A stretch of DNA of 64,000 nucleotides from Aedes albopictus. Lineage: Eukaryota; Arthropoda; Insecta; Diptera; Culicidae. The DNA is taken from assembly GCF_035046485.1 (NCBI RefSeq), contig NC_085137.1:42277155-42341154 (forward strand). Reading direction: 5' to 3'. The position numbers were made by a program, and so were the translations under genes. Shown piece after piece: positions 33,100 to 44,555 of the stretch. The notes beneath the pieces were generated by a model, which was given only the letters and a program-made list of their open reading frames with translations, was not told the origin of the DNA and searched no databases. The stretch's first letter is position 1. Each line of letters starts with the position of its first letter.

Positions 33100-34203
33100 G
33101 ATTTCGCAAGGATTTTGTTTAACCGCCTGTCTTCACTCAAACTGGAAACATTTGTACAAAGGTTTTTCCAGTCGAATCGTTCAGCAGACCGGAGAGCTTT
33201 CCTGTAGGCCTTACGAGCCGACCTGAAAGCTTCCGAACTAGCCGAAAGTCGTCTTTTCCAACTCTTTCTACATTGTTTCCTGAGTTTCGCCAAACCATCC
33301 ACCAAGGGGTTCCTCTTGTGATCTTCAAAGACCGTAGAGTGCAAGCTTCTTCAAAAGCTTCCGTGATGCAAGTCATAGTTGTATCAATGGCATCATATAA
33401 CTCACTTGGAGTGTCAATGGATGGTGAGTATCCATGAAATTTGACTGCAACCAAATCGGTAAAGAGATCCCAGTTGGTTGACCGGGGGATCCTGAAACGC
33501 AAAGTTTGCGAAGTATCATTCACATGTTCAAACAAGATGTAGCGATGATCAGATAAAGATTCTTCATCTGACACATGCCAATTGGTCAGCCCGTTACTAA
33601 CTCTGCTAGAGCAAAGCGTTATGTCTAACACTTCCTCTCTAGCAGATATCATGAAGGTTGGGCGGTTGCCCATGTTAAGTAATCCAAGATCTGTACTACT
33701 TAAGTATTCCATCAAACTAGAGCCTCTCAAATTGATGTCTGAGCTGCCCCAGATTATATGGTGAGCATTAGCATCACTACCAACAATTAGCGGAAGGTCT
33801 TTTGAAGTGCAGTATGCAATGACTTGCTTGAAAGCATCCGTAGGGGATGGGGATAGGGAAGCATCCGTAGGGGATAGGGATCATGCGGTAAATAATCCGA
33901 ACAATAAATGCCTTTCCTGTGGAGGTTTCCAACAGATACATCGATTGTGATAGCACATACATCTCTAGTAGTTAGTTCAGAGATGAGTGTAGCAACGATT
34001 GCGTTGTTGACAAGCACACATGCTCGAGGCATGACACGTGAGTTTGCCATTTCATTTTTACTGAAAGTAGCAAACACTGGATTCACAAGGTTTCCTAGAT
34101 AGAACGCCACTTGGGCTGTACCATTTTGCATAAGTCTACAAAGATTGATCGTTGCTGTTCTTTTGTGCTGAAGATTGATCTGAGCTATCCTAACCGTATC
34201 CAC
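33100..34203 (-). pseudogene. LINE endonuclease, frameshifted
   Basis: The N-terminal half lies in 33,787-34,203 (IAQINLQHKR start) and the C-terminal half in 33,137-33,730 (SDHR catalytic motif). The central part contains a short duplication of GCATCCGTAGGGGAT at about 33,835-33,880. This is the domain that nicks the target in LINE integration. Here it cannot be translated as one protein. Confidence 0.75.
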
Positions 34204-34688
34204 TACCCAAACTAGGCAAGATTAAACTCTTAAGAATTACAGCAACAATAAAGCCAGATCGGTAACGATTTGAGTGCGCCACAGGCGAGGATGCACAGAA
34301 TACACTGTGTAAAACGCATAATGCGAAACCATATAAGTGAAAATTTGAACTAATTAATAACATCTTAATAATTCCGCCCTTATCCAGCCTCAAGCATGAG
34401 ATTGAAGAAGGGCAGCTGATTGTCTCGGAGAAACACAAGGTCCACCGCGCTGTTGCTCCGGTTGGCACAGTAAGGACAAATACTGTGCAGGGTGCCCTGG
34501 TACTCCACAGGCTCCGTTTGTGATTAGGTTTTTATAAGACCCCCCTAACCATTCATTCACAGGCACGGTAGCGTAAAGCCGCATAACACCTTGAATTAGG
34601 GGTCACCTGATTAGTGGACTGCTACCACTGGAACAGGCGGTCCGTAGTGCTATTCTTAGCCAGTTGAACACATAGCTACCGACACTTA

Positions 34689-35468
34689 GGCCTGTCCACT
34701 TTTTCAAAAATGTTCTCTGTTTCTCAAGTCCACCCCCATATGTATTTTGATTGGCATCCTAAAAGAAGTAGCTGGTCAAAATTTCAGCCAAATCCATTGA
34801 AATTAGGAGGTGCATCAAATTAATTTTGTGTTTTTCGACTATTTTTGAACTTCAAAAAATCATAACTACACTAAAACTTGTCAAAACTTAATTCTGTTGG
34901 CAGAAATTGAAAGCTATACTTGTTTGCTACAACTTCTCCGATAATTTTTGCTCAACTCCTACAGCATTGGTGTCAAAGAAGCAAATAACCAAAAAACATG
35001 AGAGAATATGACGCCGTTTTGAAAAATACAACTTATAACGTATATTAAGGTGTTCCAGAACGAAATCTATCAAAAAATCAAATTTTTAAGGTTTTTCTGA
35101 TTACAAATGTGATAATTACACATGTTTCCTTCAATTTTTTTGGCACACGTTGTTCGAAGAAGTTGTAGCAAACAAGTATAGCTTTCAATTTCTGCCAAAA
35201 GAATTAAGTTTTGACAAGTTTTGGTGTAGTTATGATTTTTTGAAGTTCAAAAATAGTCGAAAAACACAAAATTGATTTGACGCACCTCTTTTTTTTTGTT
35301 TTTATTAATGTGTATTTTAACTTATAGCTAATTCTACACTAAATGATGCACCTCTTAATTTCAATGGATTTGGCTGAAAATTTGACCAGTTACTGCTTTT
35401 AGGATGCCAATCAAAATATGGGGGTGAACTTGAGAATCAGAGAACATTTTTGAAAAGGTGGACAGGCC
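34689..35468. mobile_element. 780-bp foldback MITE, TA target
   Basis: The ends are GGCCTGTCCACTTTTTC and its complement GAAAAGGTGGACAGGCC, with TA at 34,687-34,688 and 35,469-35,470. The arms are inverted copies over most of their length (ATTTTGATTGGCATCCTAAA against its complement), turning near 35,080. The right arm holds a 54-bp LINE-tail insertion. No coding capacity. Confidence 0.88.
35291..35344 (-). mobile_element. 54-bp LINE tail with hairpin and poly(A)
   Basis: Flanked by GACGCACCTCTT (35,279-35,290) and GATGCACCTCTT (35,345-35,356), a 12-bp target duplication with one change. On the minus strand it forms GTGTA/TACAC outside TTAGC/GTTAA, followed by an A-rich tail. The same tail is inserted in gag at 49,595-49,655. 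Confidence 0.75.
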
Positions 35469-35470
35469 TA

Positions 35471-36600
35471 CTACACAGCTATCTAGGCTAGTCGGGAATT
35501 GGGTTGTTTAGTGAATAAAATATTGCTATTTTCTATAGCCTAATCGAAAGAGCTCATTTTTCTGAGTATAACGTGATTTTATTGGATTCCAACACCTTTG
35601 TTTTGATGGTTAAATCAACAAAACAATTTTAATTTTCGTGGATAGAATGACAGTTCAATCGTTAAAGTGACAGTTCGACCCGAACAAAAAATTTTCCCCA
35701 TACAAACTTTAAATGCATTTTAAAAATAGTTCCCGGACTCCAAAAATTATGAAATTTTGGATTTCGACTAATTTTTGGGTGGAGAATCCGATTATGAAAT
35801 AATCCGGATACCCCTAAAGAACCCAATTGGTGATCAACTTCATACGGGCCCGAAAAGTCGAGCTTTGTGCAAATAAAGTGACCGTAAATTTGGGTTTTAA
35901 TGTATTACCGTTATCCTGCTCATTGCTCAGACTTGTAACTCGACTGAATATCAATTAGGTTAGACTAGTTATGAAGTTACGTGAACAAACAAATAAATCC
36001 GGGTTCCGTCATATTGCAGCTCAGTGTCAACAAACTCGTTGCGCAATATTTGAATTCAATGCTTCGCCGTCAAATAATCCGCCCCTCGTGTCAGTCAGCC
36101 ACACATCAGAACGAAACACGCTCCCCTACAAGGATCGAACGTCCCGGATCAATACCACTGGCGCGCGCCTTAAGACAGTGGACATTATTTAATTTTTGCA
36201 CGCCGGATCCAACCGTCAATCCCACCGTGCAGTGGGCGTCGTCCACCGTGGCGTGGCGGCGGCGGTGTAGCGAGCGATTCTCGCCCATGTCGCGCACTTA
36301 CCTATAGAATTTGTAGCAAACTTCTTTTTTTGATTGAATGACTTCCCGATGGCTTCTTGTCTTATATCTTTCCTCCGTTCGTACTCGAGGATCGTTTGCG
36401 TTTGCGAGGCGTGCGCGACGGTGGCGGCGTGGCGTTGCTTTCTAGCAATAGCTGTACGTGTACGAGTTACGTTCGATGGCTGAGGACGGGTAATGGGAGG
36501 CAGAACAAATTACGTACGAAGCTGAAACCTACTGTTCTACCACCGTTCCGGGATGAGACTCCTCGGCTTTGCCTCCGCCAACCACACGGGCTGGTGGTTT
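35471..36600. other. Upstream region of the retinin-type gene at 36,713
   Basis: No gene is seen. AT-rich up to about 36,000, then GC-richer with a GGCGGCGGCGGTG tract near 36,257. Probably the regulatory region of the gene at 36,713. A B-box-like GTTCGATCC on the minus strand near 36,135 has no partner A box. Confidence 0.5.
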
Positions 36601-36611
36601 TTACTCCAGTG

Positions 36612-36619
36612 TATAAAAG
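36612..36619 (+). promoter_or_regulatory. TATA box of the gene at 36,713
   Basis: TATAAAAG with a CATCAGAG initiator-like phrase about 30 bp downstream (36,641-36,648). Confidence 0.75.
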
Positions 36620-36712
36620 CGATCCCAGGCGTCCTGGCAGCATCAGAGTTCATCTGTTTGCCTCGAGGAAATCATCTCCGCCCCGAAAAATACCGTATTC
36701 CAAATAGCAATC

Positions 36713-37158
36713 ATGAAGGTAAGTTCTGCCGTTTGCCCTGGAGGATCCCAGCGGGATAGCTAACGGTTCTAATTTCTTCGCAGTGCATCGCAGCTGTAGT
36801 CATGGTGGCTTTCGCCGTTGTTGCCCAGGCCAGTTACGCGCCGTTGGTGTATAGTGCAGCTCCTTGGGCCTACACCCTGCCTCACACCACCGTAGTTCAG
36901 AGTAATTCGGCCCCGAAGCTGATCGCCGCTCCATGGGCCTACGCTCCCAGTGCGTACGGAGCACCTCTGGCCTATGCTAGTGCGCCCTACTACGCGTACG
37001 CCAGTGCTCCGCTGGCCTACTCTGCCCCGGCCCTGCTGCTCCAGAAGGAGGCTCGCTACTTGGCCGCCAACCGAGGTGCCATCCACGAGGCCCCTCTGCC
37101 CGGACATGAGATGTCCCAGCAGCAGCTCAATCTGGAACCGGCTGCGGGAACCAATTGA
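36713..37158 (+). CDS. Retinin-domain (CPLCA-type) cuticle protein, 126 aa
   Basis: Exon 1 is ATG-AAG (36,713-36,718). A 65-bp GT-AG intron follows, then exon 2 at 36,784-37,158. The signal peptide CIAAVVMVAFAVVAQAS is followed by an Ala/Tyr/Pro-rich middle with repeated APWAYAP and YASAP motifs and the retinin-like end [20 protein letters not shown], then [15 protein letters not shown]. The signal peptide and C-terminal domain closely match the genes at 28,017 and 59,741, while the middle differs in length and repeat content, as expected of slippage in a low-complexity cuticle protein. The poly(A) signal AATAAA is at 37,268-37,273. Confidence 0.9.
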
Positions 37159-37279
37159 ATCGAGTGAGGTGCAACAGCGGTGTGTGATGTTTTTTTCTAA
37201 GAGGAGAAACGGACTAATTGTGACTCGTGTTTTTCTTATAATTTGACTGTGAGCTGGATTTCTGGTGAATAAATTGAAA

Positions 37280-37835
37280 GTGAGTTATACTAAAAAGTGT
37301 GTTATGCTTAAATATTAGATCTTCTTATCGTTTGTTTTGGTGTGATTCGAACCCACGACTCCGTATCGCTAGTCCGGAGATTGTATTTTTTTTGAATTCC
37401 ACGTATTTTTGCTCAAATTTCATCGTTTTGTTAATCTTCAATAGTTATGACTGATCCTTGACATGCAATGTATTACTACCCATCATAGTCTGTTGAAGTA
37501 CTCCGAAGTTTGCGTCACAAATGCAACTTTCTAAACCAAATTTCATACACGATGAATGATCACAGAAGTCTACGGAATCAAAAAGCCTCAAAGCACCGTT
37601 AGAAAATTCATGGTACATGGTTTGAGTAATCTAGGTCATCCAAACTATTCTGGAATTCATTTTCTTAAGATCTTCTGGATCTACCGTCATTTGTGTTTAC
37701 TCTGTTCCAGAAATTTCGTCACGTTGATGTCCGCTAGACCTCGCAATGCTACGAGCAACTTGATATTGTAGTAGTTGGACATTCCATGAAATAAAAATGG
37801 CCTCCAATACACTTTGACGTTTGGGTTACGATATC
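37280..37835. other. Non-coding stretch with a short tRNA-like fragment
   Basis: A minus-strand B-box-like GGTTCGAATCACACC at about 37,341-37,370 resembles the SINE head at 21,081-21,165 but is truncated. Nothing else is recognised before the inverted-repeat element at 37,838. Confidence 0.4.
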
Positions 37836-37837
37836 TA

Positions 37838-40698
37838 CACTCCCGTACAAAAGTTTGGGGTCACCCCCTCAAAAACATGTCTTTTTTTTAGGCCCATAAC
37901 TCCGCCAATTTGCGTCCGATTCCAAAACCCTAGGTTTCATTCAAAAGATAATAAGTCAAAGAAACTTTGAACATGATTTAAAAGAAACTTTTTCAAAAAA
38001 TTTAGTATGTAAACTTAACCCAAAGTTGCCAAATTTTCTAAAAAATGAATATAAACTTACGGCAGTGTCGCTGGAAGTTGGGTCGACCAAATTTTAAGAT
38101 GAGAGCGGTAATATGACCCATTTTCTATTAGCTTTCAACTGCTTTTTACAGAACTTAGCTAAAAAATCTAGAAAACATGTTATTAAGTAAATTAATCCTT
38201 GATGTCATCGACCAAAAGTTTGGGGTTACCCCTCAAAATGCTGTATCGGTCAAAAGTTTGGGGTCACTATCGTAAAACATGGAAAAGTGATGTGTTGATA
38301 TCTTTGTCATCTTTAATTCAATTTTAATTCTTCTTGGCTTATTTGAAACAAAATGAATGATACTTACTGCATAGACATTGAACCACACATATTTGTTGAA
38401 ATTTACATACTAAAACTTAACGTAAAGTTGCCTCATTTTTTGAAGCGTGGTAAAATGTGCTAACTTTACATAACATTTTTATATATAAAAATCGTTAAAT
38501 ACGTTAAGTTGAAGACATCAAACGTAAATTTAGTTACCGTAAAATGGGGTAACTTTGATAGCACTAGTTTACAGCATTTTTGAACTCGGTAAGCTGATGA
38601 TCGTTTTTGGTGTAGAATCATGCCCTGAGTTCGAAAACGCGAAGGAAAAAAATTACAGTAGAGCGGAAATTTTTTCGACTTTCCATACAAGGTTGATGAT
38701 TTGAAATCGATTTTTGTTCTATTTTTAAGCAAAGTCGCTCACTTCAAACATCTCATTCTCCGTAATCAATGCTCCGATTGAGCTAAAACTTTTACTGTAA
38801 CTCGCCTACATATGATATGTCAAATAAACGTCGAGAAAGAATTTTTAAGTTGTTTTTTTCTTATTGAAAAAAATACATTTCCTCAAAAAATTTTGGAAAT
38901 TTTGCTAAAATTTAAGAAGATTATCCCTAAAACTCGCCAATATCTTGAATTTCATCAATCTGATGCAAAACCTGTATTCAGATGTTCGAATGGTATTGTA
39001 TTCAGCTTTTAATTTATGGAAAAAGATTTAAAATTGGTTAAACAAAACGCAATATATTTGAATTTTAGTAAATTACATATTTTGAAAAGTTGCAAAACTC
39101 GATATTGAGCTAAAACTCAAAAACTATTCTACTTAAAATTTTTTGAAGGTCGGTTTCGAAATCAGCACTAAATTGTGCTTCAAAAACTTTGGTCGTTGAC
39201 AGAAGTTCACGACTTTCGTTTTATTTTGTAAACTTGTGTAGTTTTTCAGCGAATTTTCTCAATATTTTTACATGTAACAGTATTTCCCCGAGTTTTATAT
39301 TTTTAAAACAAGTACTGGGGTATCAGTTATCAATTGCAATTAAAAGATTCAATAACCTGAAATATTTTTGATAACTTTTATTTTTTCATATAACCGAAAA
39401 TCAGATTTTCATTTTGGGGTAACTTTGATAATGCCCTAAAAACACATCAAATCTCAAAAAATAATCACAGATTGAAATCTTAGGAGCATGTACATGATGA
39501 GAGAAGGCTTGTGGAATATATTAGATAGAATTTTTATATCAAAACATTGATTTTTTAATAAATATTGAGCGCAAAACACAATAAATTTAGCAATCAAAAC
39601 TCATTATCTTTGTAATAATAAATGCTTAACGGTACATCAACATATGATTACATGCTATTCATGCTTAGTTTTCTTTTTTGGATAGTTTTAAAATGTTTTA
39701 TTAACAAATTTTGCACAACACATATTTATCTACATGAAATTACAAGGGCATTGCATACTTTTAGGCGTTTATCAATGTATGGAGATTAATATCCCAATTT
39801 ACAAAATTGCTTCCAATTCGTAAAAACACACTTCGTTAAGAGATTCAAGGCCAGATTTGGAATCTACTATGATGAATCTATCGAGAATAAGAGTCCATTC
39901 ATTGAAAAAATAGTTGTAACGAAGTCGTATAGCAGATTGTTTGAAGGGGTTGATAAATGACAAAAATATCAACAATTTTTATTTTTTGTCCAAAAAGTTG
40001 TATATAAACTAGATTTTAATGAAAATAGTCTAAGATGAACTTTCATATGTATAGAATTGATTTACGTTTACCTTTTTCTTAACTGGTAGAAGGAATCATA
40101 GTTATAATATAAATTACACAATGCCTGCCGCACTAGCAAAGTTACCCGCATTATCAAAGATACCCCGTTTTACGGTAATTATCTTTGAAATGAGCCAAAA
40201 ATAATTAAAATTGAACTATAGATGACGAATATATCACCAAATCACTTTTCCATGTTTTACAAAAGTGACCCCAAACTTTTGGCCGATACATCATATTGAG
40301 GGGTGACCCCAAACTTTTGGTCGATGACATCAAGGATTAATTTACTTAAAAACTTTTTTTCTAGATTTTTTAGCTTAGTTCTGTAAAAAGCAGTTGAAAG
40401 CTAATAGAAAATGGGTCATATTACCGCTCTCATCTTAAAATTTGGTCGACCCAACTTCCAGATACACTGCCGTAAGTTTATATTCATTTTTTAGAAAATT
40501 TGGCAACTTTGGGTTAAGTTTACATAGGTACAAATTTTTTTGAAAAAGTTTCTTTTAAATCATGTTCAAAGTTTCTTTGACTTATTATCTTTTGAATGAA
40601 ACCTACGGTTTTGAAATCGGACGCAAGTTGGCGGATATATGGGCCTAAAAACATGACATGTTTTTGAGGGGGTGACCCCAAACTTTTGAACGGGAGTG
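37838..40698. mobile_element. 2.86-kb TA-flanked inverted-repeat element with nested insertion
   Basis: The ends CACTCCCGTACAAAAGTTTG and CAAACTTTTGAACGGGAGTG are inverted, with TA at 37,836-37,837 and 40,699-40,700. The terminal arms match for about 510 bp. The motif CAAAAGTTTGGGGT occurs three times in the left arm (37,848, 38,213, 38,251) and three times inverted in the right arm (40,268, 40,306, 40,675). There is no transposase. A second element (38,537-40,175) fills the loop. Ends and TA target fit a non-autonomous Tc1/mariner-type element. Confidence 0.85.
38537..40175. mobile_element. Nested TA-flanked element, 1.64 kb
   Basis: The left end CCGTAAAATGGGGTAACTTT and right end CCCCGTTTTACGG are inverted with TA on both sides (38,535-38,536 and 40,176-40,177). 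Internal copies of the terminal motif occur at about 39,412 (TTTTGGGGTAACTTTGATAA) and, inverted, at about 40,138-40,160. AT-rich inside with no coding frame I can support. Confidence 0.7.
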
Positions 40699-40700
40699 TA

Positions 40701-41149
40701 CATACTGTATCATGCTTTAATTGTAAAAAATATTCGTGGAATGTAGTCTATACTGCTGATGGAGCCTCAGTGCACAACTATAATGCCTTTGGTACATTCA
40801 CGGGTTATACCAGGCTTTCCAAACTATTCTGGAGTTAGGACGTTCAAGTTCTACATGCTCTACTCTTGTTTCTCTTCACTCTATCGGTTTAATTCTTTCA
40901 CGATTGTGTCTGTTGTACCTCATAATATTACGAGTATCTCTGTGTGTTGCTAGTTGGGTGTACACTGGCATATAAATGGACCTCATTGTATTTGGAAGTA
41001 TGGGTCGCAATATCTGTAAGTATTTGGATATTTTTATTGTAGCGGATGATCACGAAATATAATCTACGCTTCTCTTAGAGCCTTAGAGTGAACTTCTGAT
41101 AACTTAGCAACATTCACTTGGTGATCTAAGTCAACCTCTACCAGGACTT
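40701..41149. other. Non-coding stretch, no gene seen
   Basis: Short spacer between the inverted-repeat element and the array. A CCAAACTATTCTGGA phrase near 40,815 also occurs near 37,640 on the other side of the element, and both copies sit in otherwise similar AT-rich text. This may be a short duplication or repeat family. Confidence 0.4.
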
Positions 41150-42955
41150 TATCCAAGGATAACTGCTAATTCATTTAGGAATTCATCAAGGGATTCTTTC
41201 AGAAATTCCTCGATAGTGTCCTCCAGAAATTCTTCCAGGGATTTCTCTAGGAATTCCTTCAAAAATTCATCCCTGAATTCCTCCAGCAATTCGTACAGAA
41301 GTTCTTCCCAAAATTTTCCACTAAGATTCCTCCTGAAACTCCTCACGAGATTCCTTGTGGAACGCCTTCAGGAATTATCAAAGGGATTCCACCTCGAATC
41401 ATTCCAGGGATGTCTCCAGAGATTCGTCCGGGATTCAATTAAGAATTCGTCCTAGATTTCCTCCTGGAATTTATCCAGGATTTTCTCCATGAAATTCTGC
41501 TGAGATTACTCCCAGAATTCCGCCAGGAAATCCTACAGGGAGTCTACCAGGAATCCCTCCAAGGATTCCCAAAGCAATTCCTCAGGGGATTCCTCCGTGA
41601 ATTTCCTGCAAGGGTTCATCCCTGAATTCCTTCAAAGTTTCCTCCAGGGATTTCTCCTGGGACTCCTCCAGAAATTCCGCAACAGATACAATCAGAAATT
41701 CCTTTAAGAATTCCATCACAAATTCATTCAAAAATTCCTTCAGGGGCTTCTCAAGAATTTCATCAAGATATTCTTCTAAGGCTTCCGCTGGGAATTCTTA
41801 ATGGAATTCCTTAAGGAAGTCCTCAACTAATTCCTCTAAAGATTCCTCCATAAATTCTTCCCGTAACAGCTCCGAGAAATTCTCTAAATTCAGTCATTAA
41901 CCAAGGAATTCCTTCAGGGATTCCGTAAGGAATTCTTCAAGGAATTCCTTCAGGGATTCCTCTAGGAATTCCTCCAGGATGTACTCCAGGATATATTACA
42001 AAAAAACATTCAGCAAATATTCCAGAAATTTCTTCAGAAATTACTTCAGGAAATGCTTTAAGAATTCCTCCCGGAAATATTCCAGGAATTCCTCCAGGAA
42101 TTGTTTCAGGAATACCTCCAGAAATTAATTCATGAATTCTCACAGGAAATGCCCCAGGAAAGTCTTAAAAAATTCCTTCACATACCATCACATGAATTCC
42201 TCAAAAATTCCAGGAGGACTTCCTGAAGGCATTTCGGGAGTACTTTCGGGGGGTACTTCTGGAAGATTTCCTGGTATAACCAAAAAAAAAGAAATATGAG
42301 AAAACTCCTGGAGGAATTCCTGAAGGAGCTCCACGAGAAATTCCCAGAGCAATGCCTGAAGGAGTTCTAGGAGTAATTTCGGGAGGATTTTGTCGGCGTT
42401 ATTTCTTAAAAAAAAAAATGGTAGACTTTCTGAGGATGATCCTCCATCTAGGACGATTTCTTAGAGCAAGCGCAGGAGTTTTTCCAAGGGTTTCCTGAAG
42501 GGTCCTGGAGCTATTCATGAAGGAATTTCTGAAGAAATTCCTTGAAAAATTTCTTGACGAATTCCTGGAAGAATTTCTGGAGAAATGCTTGAAAGAAATT
42601 TTGGAGGAACCCTTGAGTAATTTTTTGAAAATTTTCTTGCAGGTTTCTGGAGGAATTCTTCGAAGAGTTTCTTGAGAAATTCATGAAGGAATCCTTGGAA
42701 GAATTCTTGAAGAATTTCTTGGCAAAAGTGTTGGAGGACTTCCTGGAGAAATTCTGATGGAGGAATACCTAGAGTGATTCCTGGAAGAATTTTCGTGGAA
42801 TTTCTTGAGAAATTTCTGAAAAAAATCTTGGAGGAATTCTTGGCAGAAATTTTTGAAGGAATACCTGGAGGGGTTCTTTGAGGAATTCTTGGCAAAAGTC
42901 TTAGAGGAATTCCAGAAGGATGTTTTTGAAGGAATTTTTGAGGAGTTCCTGGTGT
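41150..42955. repeat. 12-bp-period GAATTCC array, copy 1, with strand switch
   Basis: Up to about 42,230 the plus strand reads as degenerate AATTCCTCCAGG units. After that it switches to the complementary type (GGAGGAATTCCTGG), so the array is a large imperfect inverted repeat. The translation artefacts have a 4-residue period (EFLK, EFLE, EFLD; or GGIP, ETIP, GIFP), showing a 12-bp unit. No real gene. It is duplicated at 43,150-44,555. Confidence 0.85.
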
Positions 42956-43149
42956 AATTGGTTATTCCTTCGGTAATTGGTACTATTTTTATGTTATCAA
43001 GCTGATTTTACCCATTAAATATTGTACTAAGCATGACAAAATAAAATATGTCTTCATACTTATACAAAATTTCAAACTTTTCATTATTTCCACGCACAAC
43101 ATGTATAACCTTTTAATTTAAAACATAGTTTACTACGTAGATTGGAAAA

Positions 43150-44555
43150 TTCCTCCAGGGACTTCTCAAGAAATTCATCAGGGGATTCTTCCAAGGCTTC
43201 CGCTTGGAATTCTTAATGGAAGTCTTTCAGGAAGTCATCAACTAATTCCTTCAAAGATTCCTCCATTGGTTCTTTTCGTAACAGCTCCAAAATATTCTCT
43301 ACAGATTCCTCCAGAACTCCTCCATGAATTTCCCCGTGAAATCCTTCAGAATATTTTCCAGGAATTCCATCAGTAATTCATCAAGGAATTCTTCCAGGGT
43401 TTTTCTTCAGGAATTCCTCAAGAAATTCCTTCAGGGATTTCTCAAGGAATTCCATCAGGGATTCCTCCAGGGTGTATTCCAAAAATTCGTCCAGAAAATA
43501 CTCCAGAAATTTGTTCAGAAATTACTCCAGGAATTGTTCCAGGAAAATTTTTAAGAATTCCTCCCGGAAATATTCCAGGAATTCCTCCAGGAATTGTTTC
43601 AGGAATTCCTCCAGAAATTAATTCATGAATTCTTATAGGAAGTACTGCAGGAAATCCTCTTGAAATTCCTCTAAGAAATACCCCAAGAAATTCTTTAAAA
43701 ATTCCTTCACATACCATCGCATGAATTCTTCAAGAATCCCTGGCGGACTGCCTGAAGGCATTTCGGGAGTAATTTCGGGGGTATTTCTGGCACATTTCCT
43801 GCTATAATTCCAAAAAGAATTTATGAGGGAATTCCTGGAGGAATTCCTGAAGGAGTTCCAGGAGACATTCCCACAGTAATGCCTGAAGGAGCTCTAGGAG
43901 TAATTTCGAGAGGAATTTTTCGGCGTTATTCCATATGAAATTTTTGGAAGATTTTCTGAGGATTCTGAGATCTCGGACGATTTCTTAGGGTAATCGTAGG
44001 AGTATTTTCTAATGGTGTTCTGAAGGGTCTTGGAGATATTCATGGAGGAATTTCTGGACTAATTCTTAAAAAAAAACCTTTGAAAATCCCTGGGGAAATT
44101 CCTGGAAGAATTCTTCGAAGAATTCCTGAAAAAGTTCCTGGAAGAATTCCTGAATTAATTTCTGAAGAAGTTCCTTGAAACGTTTCTTGACGAATTTCTG
44201 GAAGAATTTCTGAAGAAATACCTGAAAGAAATCTCGGAGGAATTCCTGGAATAATTTTTGGAAAATTTCATTGCAGGTTTTTGGAGGAATTCTTCGAAGA
44301 GTTTCTTGAGAAATTCTTGAAGGAATCTTTGGAGCAATTCTTGGAGAATTTTTTGGGAAAGTGTTGGAGGACTTCCTGGAGAAATTCTTGTGATTCTTTG
44401 AGGAATTCCTGGAAGAATTTTCGAGGAATTTCTTGAGAATACCCTGGAGAAATTCTTGGAGGAATTCTTGGAAGATATTTTTGAAGGAATACCTGGAGGA
44501 ATTCTTTGAAGAATTCTTGGTAAAAGTCTTGGAGAAATTCCAGAAGGATTTTTTC
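43150..44555. repeat. 12-bp-period GAATTCC array, copy 2 (segmental duplicate)
   Basis: It matches copy 1 at non-repetitive landmarks in the same order: AAGGCTTCCGCT (41,783 and 43,194 areas), CGTAACAGCTCC, TCCTTCACATACCATC (about 42,172 and 43,702) and GGACGATTTCTTAG (about 42,451 and 43,976). Landmark offsets drift from about 1,410 to 1,630 bp, so indels accumulated after a tandem duplication of about 1.3 kb. The spacer 42,956-43,149 is unique AT-rich sequence. Confidence 0.8.

Larger units (their letters stand above)
30060..34688 (-). mobile_element. LOA/I-type LINE, decayed, with SINE inserted
   Basis: Reading on the minus strand: a zinc-knuckle remnant CGVPGH at about 34,500; endonuclease N-terminus IAQINLQHKRTATINLCRLM (about 34,190); endonuclease C-terminus with SLSDHRYILF; reverse transcriptase (31,005-32,204); RNase H remnant; and a purine-rich 3' UTR. 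The combination of endonuclease, RT with FADD and RNase H is that of LOA/I-superfamily LINEs (Lian- or Loner-like in mosquitoes). Frameshifts, an RNase H deletion at about 30,900-31,010, a small duplication at 33,835-33,880 and a 687-bp SINE make it inactive. Confidence 0.8.

Noticed and set aside
36120..36180. SINE or tRNA from a GTTCGATCC box
   Set aside because: No A box at the right distance and no tail. A single 9-base match is not enough.
41149..43717. Several coil-like or Gly/Ile/Pro-repeat open frames
   Set aside because: The 4-residue periods (EFLE, GGIP) mirror the 12-bp DNA repeat and appear on both strands and in several frames.
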